64,000 bases of DNA from Deferribacteres bacterium. GTDB lineage: Bacteria > Zhuqueibacterota > Zhuqueibacteria > Zhuqueibacterales > Geothermadaptataceae. Shown in pieces: positions 35,044 to 43,223 of the stretch (position 1 is the stretch's first letter; each line of letters starts with the position of its first letter). The stretch lies in NCBI GenBank assembly GCA_020633675.1, contig JACKDE010000004.1:682001-746000 (forward strand). Reading direction: 5' to 3'. The notes beneath the pieces were generated by a model, which was not told the DNA's origin, did not search any database, and saw only the letters and a list, made by a program, of their open reading frames with translations. Position numbers and translations under genes: made by a program.

Positions 35044-36390
35044 TCAAGGCAAAAGTTTTTGCCTGAGACGCTCGGCCCCATATCCGGCAATGATCGCCAA
35101 ATACGGTGTGACAGGCACCCGAAAACGGGCCGCCCCCAGAGGGCCGGTCGTGAGCAGAAAATATGCAATCAGACTGAAAAGCGTCCAAAAAAGAATGGGC
35201 TGGCGTTTGGCAAACAGGGCGATCCCGCCGATGGCATTCATGCTTAACAACGCTATTTGCCATAAAAACACCGCTGCAAACACGATCAGCAAAGCAGGTT
35301 GCTGCCGCAGCAACAACACCATCGCTCCGGTCGTGCCTTGCGTCGAGAACGCTTCGAGCAAGCCGCTTTTGCCTGGCGCGCCATACAACACGCGCTCCAA
35401 ATTGATGCGGCCCGGATCGACGAGCATGGCCAGCATACCGCGCAAGTGCAGCATGGCATAATTGCCCGGATAGCGGGCGATGGTTTGCCAGCCGAGCCGC
35501 TGCATGGCCTGTGCTTGCTCGCCGGTGCTGGCGCTGCCGAGATCGATGCGCTGCTGCAGAGTTGCGGTCAGCGCATCTTCCGCTGCATCGATGCCGGTGC
35601 CCTCGGCTCGCGCTTTGGCCAATGCGCTGTTGTAGTAGAGCAGGTTGAAACTTTGAATCGTGCTGACACCGAAAAAATCGTGCTTGCGCTCGTTGCGCAA
35701 TGCCCATGGCAGCACCAACGCCGCCACCAAAGCCAGGTGCGCGACGGCTGCCAGCGCTTTTTGCGCCGTGCGTTCGTGGGCCAGCCACAGCAGCAGCCCG
35801 GCACTGACGAGCGGCAGATAGCTGGCAATGGGTTTGGTGAGAATCAAGCCGGCGCTCAAAACCGCCAGCGCCAAATTGTTGCGGCGATCCGGTACTTTCA
35901 ACGTCCGCACCAGTGCGCTAGCGAAAAGCAGCAGCAGCACGGTAAAGAGCGTTTCGGTCATCAGCGTCGTCGCATAAATCACACTCGACACATCCAATGC
36001 CAGCACCAGCGCTGCCAATCGAGCGATCCAATCGCTGGCGCCCAGTTGCCGTGCCAACCGGTGGGTAAGCCAAATTGCGCCGGCAGATAGCAGAACTTGT
36101 ACGAGCAGCGCCAGGAAGGGTGTGCCGTCGCCGAGCAGAAAGGCAAAGAACGCGACAAAAGCCGGATAAAGCGGCGGGCGCACGCTGTCCGGTGGGAAAG
36201 GCCGGTCTGTCTCTGCGCCGTAGACGCCGGTCTCGGCCAGATGGTGCGCAAGTTCGAGATATTCGTGCGAATCGCCATCATAGCTGATCTCCGGCACAAA
36301 CATCGCGTAAGTCAGCAGGATGAGCCGCAGCGCTACGCCCAAAATCACGATATTCGGCAAAGTCGGTACTTTCAAGGCAAGTCTTTTCAC
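35044..36390 (-). CDS. Integral membrane glycosyltransferase, GT39/ArnT-like family
   Basis: The start is a GTG at 36390 with GGTGG eight bases upstream. After a first helix the sequence SYDGDSHEYLELAHHL carries the Asp residues expected in the first external loop of GT-C transferases, followed by RPPLYPAF. About ten further membrane helices follow. GT39-type enzymes move sugars from polyprenyl-phosphate carriers to proteins or lipids outside the membrane. The acceptor here is unknown. The gene is not in a recognisable glycan cluster. Confidence 0.87.
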   Translation of the reverse strand: MKRLALKVPTLPNIVILGVALRLILLTYAMFVPEISYDGDSHEYLELAHHLAETGVYGAETDRPFPPDSVRPPLYPAFVAFFAFLLGDGTPFLALLVQVLLSAGAIWLTHRLARQLGASDWIARLAALVLALDVSSVIYATTLMTETLFTVLLLLFASALVRTLKVPDRRNNLALAVLSAGLILTKPIASYLPLVSAGLLLWLAHERTAQKALAAVAHLALVAALVLPWALRNERKHDFFGVSTIQSFNLLYYNSALAKARAEGTGIDAAEDALTATLQQRIDLGSASTGEQAQAMQRLGWQTIARYPGNYAMLHLRGMLAMLVDPGRINLERVLYGAPGKSGLLEAFSTQGTTGAMVLLLRQQPALLIVFAAVFLWQIALLSMNAIGGIALFAKRQPILFWTLFSLIAYFLLTTGPLGAARFRVPVTPYLAIIAGYGAERLRQKLLP

Positions 36391-36550
36391 GCCACCAAAA
36401 TAGCATCTTTCCGTTGATTTGCAAGCATTGCCGCCCGTTTGGTCGCATGGCCCTCTTTTTGTATGTGATTTTGATGATGCCTTGCGAATTTTTCAGCAAA
36501 ACACAAGACAGACAACAGGACGATAGCTGCTACCCTCGTGAGAACGGACA

Positions 36551-36612
36551 AAAAAAGCCCGGATTGTTTAGGCATGGCCGCCTCGGTGGCGGTGTCAACT
36601 CAAACAATCCGA
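36551..36612 (-). terminator. Terminator of the octaheme/YeeE operon
   Basis: CGGATTGTTT (36560-36569) pairs with AAACAATCCG (36602-36611), with an inner CCGCC/GGCGG stem. On the minus strand the structure runs into GGGCTTTTTTT. It lies about 35 bases beyond the stop of the last operon gene. Confidence 0.75.
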
Positions 36613-36645
36613 GCTCAAAAATGGCTTGCTGCGCTCGGCAAAAAC

Positions 36646-37830
36646 TCAGCAACCACCCAGCACTCTTTTGGGCTTTATCTTCTCAACCGCCTTCGGCTTG
36701 GCTGCATCAATAATGCCGGGAAGCTGGCTTGCAGCGACGATTCTAAATCTGTACGTATCCTGTAGCGCTGGATCTACAGGCTCATTCGGCATTTCAAATT
36801 CCAGGATGTCCTTTCGGAACGCTTTTAATCCACCCTTCAGGATATACACATCTTCGAATCCGACATCCCGAGCTGCCAGCACAGCTCGTTTTTCCGTGAC
36901 TTCATCTTCAGCATAGATGATCGTCATCTGGTTCTCGATCCGAAATACCTTTTCCCACTCGCGATGAATAAAGTTCCGGTAGTCGGCGTGGATGGCATTC
37001 GGCAGGGCAAATTTTTTGAACTGTTCGAGAGAATCTACTGCGATAAAATGCAGCGATTTGTCTTTCTGCAAAATGCGGATTGCCAATTCATCGGTGCTGA
37101 TTTCATTAAATTCATAGGCGCTGAAATCGGTCATGTTCTCAATCCGCTGCAAATGCTGCTCATGCGATGGCAGGAAGACTTGAGACACACCGATAACAAA
37201 AGAGATCACGGCCAGGCTGGCAAGGTATTTTGTCGACATGCGGCATACCGGCGCCCCCGCTCGCTTTTGCTCGATTTTCACTACAAGCGCAAAGGCGGTA
37301 ATGGCAATCATCACAAACACAAAGGCGAAAATAGCATTGGGGACATTAAATGTATCCACCAGTTGCGGCATGCCGAAATTTGCCGATTTGTACAAGTCCT
37401 CAAGCAAAGGATAGCCTTCGATAAAGCCCAGAATTCCGATAGCTGCACCGAGAATAAAGTACATCGCATCTTTTTTGCCGATGGCAGCAGCGCAAATGCT
37501 CGTACCGGGGCAATACCCACCGATGACAAATCCCAGCCCCATAATCAATCCGCCAACGATCGCCGACCACAAAAAGAGTGGATTGATGTAAATCACATTC
37601 ATATCAATCAGATGAAAATGATCGAAAATAACCACGCCCACCATTGCCGTGATTCCGGCAGTGAAAAATACTCGCAATACGGTAAAATCGTACCCGTAGA
37701 ACAGACCCACCAGCTTTTTGGCAGAAGAAAAGCCTGCCTGTTCAAGCAAAAATCCGAAAGCAATGCCAATCAACAGAGCGATAATCAAGCTCAACTCATT
37801 GCTAATAATATCAGGAACTAAAGGACCCAT
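36646..37830 (-). CDS. YeeE/YedE sulfur-transport membrane protein fused to a rhodanese-like domain lacking its catalytic Cys
   Basis: Residues 1-230 form a YeeE/YedE-type unit with about seven helices and the motif FVIGGYCPGTSICAAAIG, whose Cys is essential in thiosulfate import by YeeE. Residues about 240-355 look like a rhodanese fold (ISTDELAIRILQKDKSLHFI, HADYRNFIHREW, AARDVGFEDVYILKGGLKAF), but the active-site loop reads IIYAEDEVTEKRA with no Cys. The short tail is basic and ends GGC. YeeE proteins move thiosulfate or sulfide-like anions. As last gene of the octaheme operon it suggests uptake or relay of a sulfur compound for that pathway; the rhodanese part may bind rather than transfer sulfur. 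Confidence 0.85.
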   Translation of the reverse strand: MGPLVPDIISNELSLIIALLIGIAFGFLLEQAGFSSAKKLVGLFYGYDFTVLRVFFTAGITAMVGVVIFDHFHLIDMNVIYINPLFLWSAIVGGLIMGLGFVIGGYCPGTSICAAAIGKKDAMYFILGAAIGILGFIEGYPLLEDLYKSANFGMPQLVDTFNVPNAIFAFVFVMIAITAFALVVKIEQKRAGAPVCRMSTKYLASLAVISFVIGVSQVFLPSHEQHLQRIENMTDFSAYEFNEISTDELAIRILQKDKSLHFIAVDSLEQFKKFALPNAIHADYRNFIHREWEKVFRIENQMTIIYAEDEVTEKRAVLAARDVGFEDVYILKGGLKAFRKDILEFEMPNEPVDPALQDTYRFRIVAASQLPGIIDAAKPKAVEKIKPKRVLGGC

Positions 37831-37847
37831 TTTTATCTCGCTTCAAT

Positions 37848-38369
37848 TTATGCCTGTAACCATAGTTTTCTAAAAAAGTAAGCGAAGGCATAGGCTCCGC
37901 CGAAAATTGCGAACATCGTCAAAATGCCACCAGTGGAAAAAACGCCCATCCCTGAAAGAGCTGACCCGCTTGTGCAACCGCGACCCAGTTGCGCGCCAAA
38001 GCCGAAGAGCGCCCCACCGAGAATCGCCATCGCAATGCGTGTGTTTGTGGTGACCTGAGGCCCCTTTTCCATGGTGAATTTGAGCCGGTTCGAAATAATG
38101 CCAGAGACAAACGCACCGATCAATGCGCCGATAATTTCAAAAACCAGAAAGGACTTGAGCGGACTCTCACCATGAGTTGCGTCGTACTCTTTGTAAAATT
38201 GCATGCCTTCCGTATGTGACGCTGCAACGGTTTTTTCAATTTCGATGACAGCGCTTTTCACAGCACCGCTTGCCCCCAAGCCTCTTCCCGTGATAAAAAT
38301 GGTCAGCAGCAAAAGCAGTCCCAGCAAAACGCCCACTCGAAAGGGATTCATATATTGTTCGTTTTCCAT
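37848..38369 (-). CDS. YeeE/YedE-family membrane protein, short form
   Basis: The 173-residue protein has an N-terminal helix, a soluble stretch of about 50 residues, then three helices with GFGAQLGRGCTSGSALSG, the second conserved-Cys motif of the YeeE/YedE family. The neighbouring longer protein carries the GYCPGTS form of the motif, so the two may act as complementary halves, as in split YedE pairs. It lies 17 bases upstream of that partner in the same operon, and 12 bases after the cytochrome b gene. Confidence 0.87.
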   Translation of the reverse strand: MENEQYMNPFRVGVLLGLLLLLTIFITGRGLGASGAVKSAVIEIEKTVAASHTEGMQFYKEYDATHGESPLKSFLVFEIIGALIGAFVSGIISNRLKFTMEKGPQVTTNTRIAMAILGGALFGFGAQLGRGCTSGSALSGMGVFSTGGILTMFAIFGGAYAFAYFFRKLWLQA

Positions 38370-38381
38370 TTCAAAATACCT

Positions 38382-39029
38382 TTAAATGCTTGTAACTGTA
38401 TTTGTTTTCTTAGCAACTGTTTCATCATCTTCCAGCTCTTCGTAGCCGGTCAGCATGGCCTGCAAATTCGATAGTGCCGTGTGCCCGGTTGTCATCAGGT
38501 ATACGTGCACGACAACAAAAGCCACCAGCATGAGTGCGCCGATGGTATGCAAGATCGCGATCAACTCCAGGCCATCCACGTTCAACGCAATGATGCCATC
38601 TTTTTGCGGATATCGATAAAGCATGTACAGAATGCCGGAGATCACCATAATCGGAATGACCAGCACTTTAAGGCCGAGATAGGTCAGCCTTTGCAGTGGA
38701 TTCAACTTGCTCAACACGGTCTTTTTCGTGGGGTGAGGCGCGTTTCTGAAGATGCCGAACAGGTAAAAATCCAGTTGTGCTTTCAAATTTTGGAAGGACG
38801 GAACGTATTGTTTCCATTCGCCGGTGGTGAAATGCCAGAACACCGCAAAAACGATCAAAATCATGAAAGCCCAGGCGGCCACATTGTGGTATTTGACCGC
38901 ATTCTCAAATCCAAAAAAGGAAACCGTGCCGTGGATTTCAAATCCTGACAGCATCAGAAAAAAAATCAAAACGGCCTGCGCCCAATGCCAGAAGCGTTCA
39001 AAGCTTCGATAGATGAATACTTTTTTCAT
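38382..39029 (-). CDS. Cytochrome b subunit (formate dehydrogenase gamma/Ni-Fe hydrogenase cyt b-like)
   Basis: Four hydrophobic helices carry histidines in helix-compatible places: RFWHWAQ, KYHNVAAW, FWHFTTGEW, AILHTIG and VVHVYLMTTGH. This fits a di-heme membrane quinol-oxidising subunit of the b-type family. The ATG overlaps the stop of the octaheme gene in TAATG, so the two are translationally coupled. It most likely passes electrons between menaquinol and the octaheme cytochrome. Confidence 0.88.
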   Translation of the reverse strand: MKKVFIYRSFERFWHWAQAVLIFFLMLSGFEIHGTVSFFGFENAVKYHNVAAWAFMILIVFAVFWHFTTGEWKQYVPSFQNLKAQLDFYLFGIFRNAPHPTKKTVLSKLNPLQRLTYLGLKVLVIPIMVISGILYMLYRYPQKDGIIALNVDGLELIAILHTIGALMLVAFVVVHVYLMTTGHTALSNLQAMLTGYEELEDDETVAKKTNTVTSI

Positions 39030-40603
39030 TATTGATCCCGTTTTTTATTTTTAAAAGACATCGCGATCCTGACTGAACCATGCACCAATATGCCGAGCAA
39101 AGAAAACAAAATCACCGCAGCGCCGATCTTTTCAACCCACGGATTGAAATCTCTTCCCGGCATATAAAAATCAGTCAAGCCAGCCAAACGGCCGTTTTCG
39201 CGAACATGGCAGTCGACACATTTTAAAGACTCTTCTTTTGGTGAAACCTGATGGTTGATCGGCCAAAACATCTGGGTTTCGATAAAGGCATATTGTCCGC
39301 TGTAGGGCAAGCCTATTTTTTTCATACCAATTTCGGAAGCTCTGCTCCAGTCAAAATCCTTCCAAAATGCACCTTCTCCCGCTTGCGCCGCATACAGATT
39401 CGGTTGGATCAAATGCATGTTTACAGGGTCATAAATCTGTTTGGCTTTGTGGATTTTCACAGGAATGATCTGCGCATTGCGCTTGTCGTAGGAGCCGTTG
39501 AGCTGATTCAGCACCAGCGCTTTGGTGGTATCCTGGATTTTGTCGCCCAGCAAATAATGATCTGCCGTGCCGTCAAACCAGATATAGTCCGGCTCCAAAT
39601 TGTTGCCCCATTGAAACGAACCTTTGATCGACATGTAGGTATGGTTGCCGAGAGAGTCTTCTTCTGTGTATGGCTTGCCATTCTGCAGCTTGCCGGCTGT
39701 CGACCAGTCCCAATACAATTTTGTTGAATTGGCTTTGGCGTACACCGGAATGTGGCAGGTCTGGCAAGCGACTTTTATGGTATGCTCATTGGTAATTTCA
39801 TCCGCATGGGGCCGTTCGGTGTGGCATTGCTCGCATGTGCTGCGATTGACATTCATGGATGCCAGGGAGTAGACTTTGCCTTTGATTTGGTGCTTTTCGG
39901 TTTCGTGGCAATCCACACACACCAGGTCGGCGCCGTTTGTCGCCATGTGCACATCCAAATCCCTGTCCGGCTGGAACATCTCCATGTCGAGATCGCCGTG
40001 CTTTACATTGTTGCCGCCACCGCCATAAAAGTGGCACACGCCGCAATTGTCGCGCGTTGGCCGGCCAATGTGCTGGGCGATGGTATTCAGATTGAGCGCT
40101 GGATCGGGATAGCCGGCCTTGTTGTTTGCTTTGACGTAGCTGCCGGAATTATCATGACAGACCATGCAGTCGATATTGGTAGAATCGGTAAATGAGAATC
40201 CCTGTTCGCTCATCCCAAAACCGATGTGGCATTTCGCGCAGGCCTGTTCGTTGGTCTGGGTACCGATACAAAAATTGTTTACCGCATTTTTTTTGCCGAG
40301 ATAAACAATGCCCTTGCCGTCGATGTATTCCGGGCGCTCCCAATTCCAATGCGAGGAATTGATGACCTCCTTGTGCCGCTCGGTATGACAACTGATGCAG
40401 GTCGCCGTAACCTGCTGTGGGCTTTGAAAGTTTCTATCGAGCACAGCAAACCGGCTATGATCGACACTCGAAATTCTCTTTTTTGTGTACTTTTCTCGCA
40501 AATCTTCAACTTGTGGTGGATTGTAGGTAGACGACCTGATGACAATCACAAACGAAATAACAACCAGTCCGAGAAATGTTAGGGTTAGAATAATCTTTTT
40601 CAT
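39029..40603 (-). CDS. Octaheme c-type cytochrome, tetrathionate reductase family
   Basis: Eight CxxCH motifs occur, with first Cys at residues 69, 122, 146, 187, 229, 257, 280 and 462. The length (524), the wide gap before the last heme, and stretches such as SSHWNWERPEYIDGKG match the octaheme tetrathionate reductase (OTR) family, which reduces tetrathionate, nitrite and hydroxylamine in vitro. Unlike soluble OTR it has an N-terminal membrane anchor (about 4-22) and a C-terminal helix (about 493-512), so it should sit on the outer face of the inner membrane. It leads an operon with a cytochrome b and two YeeE proteins. The physiological substrate is not determined by sequence; a sulfur oxyanion is favoured by the neighbours. 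Confidence 0.9.
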   Translation of the reverse strand: MKKIILTLTFLGLVVISFVIVIRSSTYNPPQVEDLREKYTKKRISSVDHSRFAVLDRNFQSPQQVTATCISCHTERHKEVINSSHWNWERPEYIDGKGIVYLGKKNAVNNFCIGTQTNEQACAKCHIGFGMSEQGFSFTDSTNIDCMVCHDNSGSYVKANNKAGYPDPALNLNTIAQHIGRPTRDNCGVCHFYGGGGNNVKHGDLDMEMFQPDRDLDVHMATNGADLVCVDCHETEKHQIKGKVYSLASMNVNRSTCEQCHTERPHADEITNEHTIKVACQTCHIPVYAKANSTKLYWDWSTAGKLQNGKPYTEEDSLGNHTYMSIKGSFQWGNNLEPDYIWFDGTADHYLLGDKIQDTTKALVLNQLNGSYDKRNAQIIPVKIHKAKQIYDPVNMHLIQPNLYAAQAGEGAFWKDFDWSRASEIGMKKIGLPYSGQYAFIETQMFWPINHQVSPKEESLKCVDCHVRENGRLAGLTDFYMPGRDFNPWVEKIGAAVILFSLLGILVHGSVRIAMSFKNKKRDQ

Positions 40604-41036
40604 GGGAGTTTCTTCTGCGTACCGTTTTGTAAATTGTTTATTGGGAGAGTTCGACCTCTGGTGAAAGAAACCAGTTTCATTGTGACCAAGCTCGAACCAT
40701 GGGGATTTTAGGCAGGTAAGGGCTCGAATCCAGTGCCGCCTTCAAGTGCGTCAAAGCTGAAAAAATCAGGACGGATTTTCTATCAAACTCATTAAATAAT
40801 TAGATGATTCGACAGATCGGTTTTGGCCAGTTATTTATCAAAATTTTGGGTAAAAAAATCAAGTACAGTGCTTTTTCAAACACTTTTTCTTATAAAGCGA
40901 CAGCTCGTTCTGGCTTGTTTGAATATGACTGACTGGGAACACGATGGATTCTATGAAGGAGATTGGAAGTGGGCAAAAAGTACTATTCCAAACGGGTATT
41001 GCCCCCCTTTAATGGCTCGCTGCCGCTGACAAACGG
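40604..41036. other. Intergenic region upstream of the octaheme operon
   Basis: This 433-base stretch should hold the operon promoter on the minus strand and the 3' end of the K+ channel transcript. No convincing hairpin with T-run, operator palindrome or small gene was found. Confidence 0.35.
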
Positions 41037-41855
41037 CTAAAGTTTTTCGCCACAGCGTTTGCAAAAAAGCGCATCCGCATCGTGGCCTTCTGCGCTGCAA
41101 TGTGGGCATGCTTGCGTGGTGACGGTGCGCATTTTAGCCTGCGATAGCTCTGCTGTGACAATTCCGGTCGGGACAGCGATGATACCGTAGCCCATAATCA
41201 TCACGACGGCAGCAAGCGCCTGGCCGATTGGGGTCGCCGGTGCAATATCGCCATAGCCAACTGTCGTGAGCGTAACGATCGCCCAGTAAATGGCGCGCGG
41301 GATGCTGGTAAAACCGTTTTGCTCGCCTTCGATCATGTACATCATCGAGCCGATGATCACGACCAGCGTGAGCACGGCATAGAGAAAAACTGTGATTTTC
41401 CGGCGGCTGGCGCGCAACGCATCCATCAACAGCGCGGACTCCTGCAGGTACGGCACCAGCTTCAACACGCGAAAAACCCGTAATATACGCAGTGCGCGAA
41501 TCACCAAAAAGTAGTGCGTGCCCGGAACAATCAGGCTCAAATAGGACGGCAGAATGGCCAGCAAATCGACGACGCCAAAGAAGCTGGCGGCATACTTCAA
41601 CGGACGGTTAACGCTCAGCAGTCGCAACAGGTACTCGATGCTGAACAAGATTGTGAAAAACCACTCGATCGCAATCAATTCCCCGCCATGTACGGCCCGA
41701 ATGCTCGCAACACTTTCGAGCATCACTGCCAGAACACTGGCCAGAATACAGAAAATCAGCGCGATATCAAACAGCTTGCCTGCCCTGGTATCGGCTTCGT
41801 AAATCACTTCGTGAAGCGTAGCACGCCAGGTTGCGGTATTTTCCGCTTTCTTCAT
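41037..41855 (-). CDS. Voltage-gated potassium channel with C-terminal zinc ribbon
   Basis: A six-helix Kv-type channel: the S4 sensor shows regular arginines (RALRILRVFRVLKL), and the selectivity filter is TLTTVGYGDIAP. After S6 (GYGIIAVPTGIVTAELS) a short linker leads to CPHC...CKRC, a zinc-ribbon-like tail that is often found in bacterial KvAP-like channels. The protein should let K+ pass on depolarisation. AGGAAAGAG precedes the ATG. The gene is monocistronic. Confidence 0.93.
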   Translation of the reverse strand: MKKAENTATWRATLHEVIYEADTRAGKLFDIALIFCILASVLAVMLESVASIRAVHGGELIAIEWFFTILFSIEYLLRLLSVNRPLKYAASFFGVVDLLAILPSYLSLIVPGTHYFLVIRALRILRVFRVLKLVPYLQESALLMDALRASRRKITVFLYAVLTLVVIIGSMMYMIEGEQNGFTSIPRAIYWAIVTLTTVGYGDIAPATPIGQALAAVVMIMGYGIIAVPTGIVTAELSQAKMRTVTTQACPHCSAEGHDADALFCKRCGEKL

Positions 41856-41903
41856 AACTCTTTCCTGCTCAGACGCATCAAAATACCTGTTTCTACCGTG
41901 CGC

Positions 41904-42800
41904 TCAAAAACTGATGTATTTGTACATCAAACGGATCAATTGATAGGCCTGGTCAGCGTCATCTGCGGTATACGCAACCGTAAAGCCATCAACGCGCCGC
42001 ATGTCCGGAATCGCCTGCAACACATCCGCGCGGGTTGTGGTGGCAAAGCGCATTTGAATCCGCACCGGCTTGCCGATGATCAGCGGTTTGGCAGTGGCGA
42101 GATTTTTGAGCGCAATTTTGGTCTGTTCTGCGAGTTGCGCACGGACTTTCTCCGGATGATACAGCATCGCCACGCGCGCACCGATCGCTTCTTTGGTCGC
42201 CACTGTGCGCACAGTATTGCCGAGCAGCGAACTGATTTCCACAGTAAATGCCGAGTCACCAGCGGCCAAAATCACCGGCACGCCGAGCTCACCGGCAAAG
42301 GCCGCATTCATGCCGCCTTCGCCAACTTCCACGTCGTTCAACCACAAGCCCTTGACATTGCCCGATCCGGTGTGTGCCAGAAAACCGTTCCCGGTGCCGG
42401 CGCGGGTGTGGTAGCCGAGAAAAATCACCGCATCAAAACTGCTGTTCAGGCCCTGCACCATGCCGTATGGCTTGGTGTTGCCTTGTATGTAGCGGACGCG
42501 CGGATCGAGCTCGGTGTGCAGCAGATTCTGCATGTCGCCGTGCGAATCATTGACCAGAATATCGGCAGGGCCCTGTTCGAAAATGGCGTTCACCACCGTA
42601 TTGACTTCTTCTGTCATTAATTTGCGGCCGAGCGCGTAATCTTTGCCATCGCTGCTGGTCATTTTGGGTGTTCCGATCCCGCCAATCCCTTCCATGTCTA
42701 CCGAAATGAAGATTTTAAGCGGATTCTGCTGGGCCAGACCGGCCTGCGCAATCAGCAGTGTCAGCAAGGTGAAAATTGCAAAAAATCGCTTTTGAAACAT
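41904..42800 (-). CDS. M55-family D-aminopeptidase (DppA-like), exported
   Basis: The ATG at 42800 has AGGAGG upstream and gives a signal peptide (MFQKRFFAIFTLLTLLIAQAGLAQ). The body has the M55 hallmarks FISVDMEGIGGI (metal-binding D-x-E), LVNDSHGDMQN and FLGYHTRAGTGNG. M55 enzymes are zinc peptidases acting on D-amino-acid peptides. The signal peptide places this one in the periplasm, where it may work on peptidoglycan-derived peptides; this is an inference. Confidence 0.92.
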   Translation of the reverse strand: MFQKRFFAIFTLLTLLIAQAGLAQQNPLKIFISVDMEGIGGIGTPKMTSSDGKDYALGRKLMTEEVNTVVNAIFEQGPADILVNDSHGDMQNLLHTELDPRVRYIQGNTKPYGMVQGLNSSFDAVIFLGYHTRAGTGNGFLAHTGSGNVKGLWLNDVEVGEGGMNAAFAGELGVPVILAAGDSAFTVEISSLLGNTVRTVATKEAIGARVAMLYHPEKVRAQLAEQTKIALKNLATAKPLIIGKPVRIQMRFATTTRADVLQAIPDMRRVDGFTVAYTADDADQAYQLIRLMYKYISF

Positions 42801-43223
42801 CACAACCTCCTCTTTTAGCAAATGATAGCACGCCATCCGCTCAAAGGCAAGCGCGCCGGAACAAAGTCTAACTTCATGGGTATGGCATGATCATTTCAGG
42901 CAAAATTGAACTTTCGACACATCACGATCCCGCAGAATACTCATTCTATCCAAATACGAAAGAAAACATGTGAACCTTTTCCAATTCGAACGTCTTTTAT
43001 GGTGATTGTGTTTTCAGACCAATTCGTTTGACTTTCAGCTTTCTAATATTTACCATTACCCGCTTTCGCTCATTTTTTCTTCATTTTCAGCTAAAATAGC
43101 AATTAGATTGTACGCGATTTTTATAGATCACAAATTAAGACCTGATAGCAATCTCTAACCAAACAGGGATTCTATGCCTCAATTTTAGGCGTAGCGCTAC
43201 CTCTTAATTCCTGAGGGTCAGGC
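42801..43223. other. Divergent promoter region
   Basis: This AT-rich 423-base stretch separates the divergent peptidase and kinase genes and should hold both promoters. No palindromic operator, repeat or hairpin of note was found. Confidence 0.35.

Noticed and set aside
40715..40745. GGCTCGAATCC, resembling a tRNA T-arm
   Set aside because: No acceptor stem, D-arm or anticodon arm can be drawn around it on either strand.
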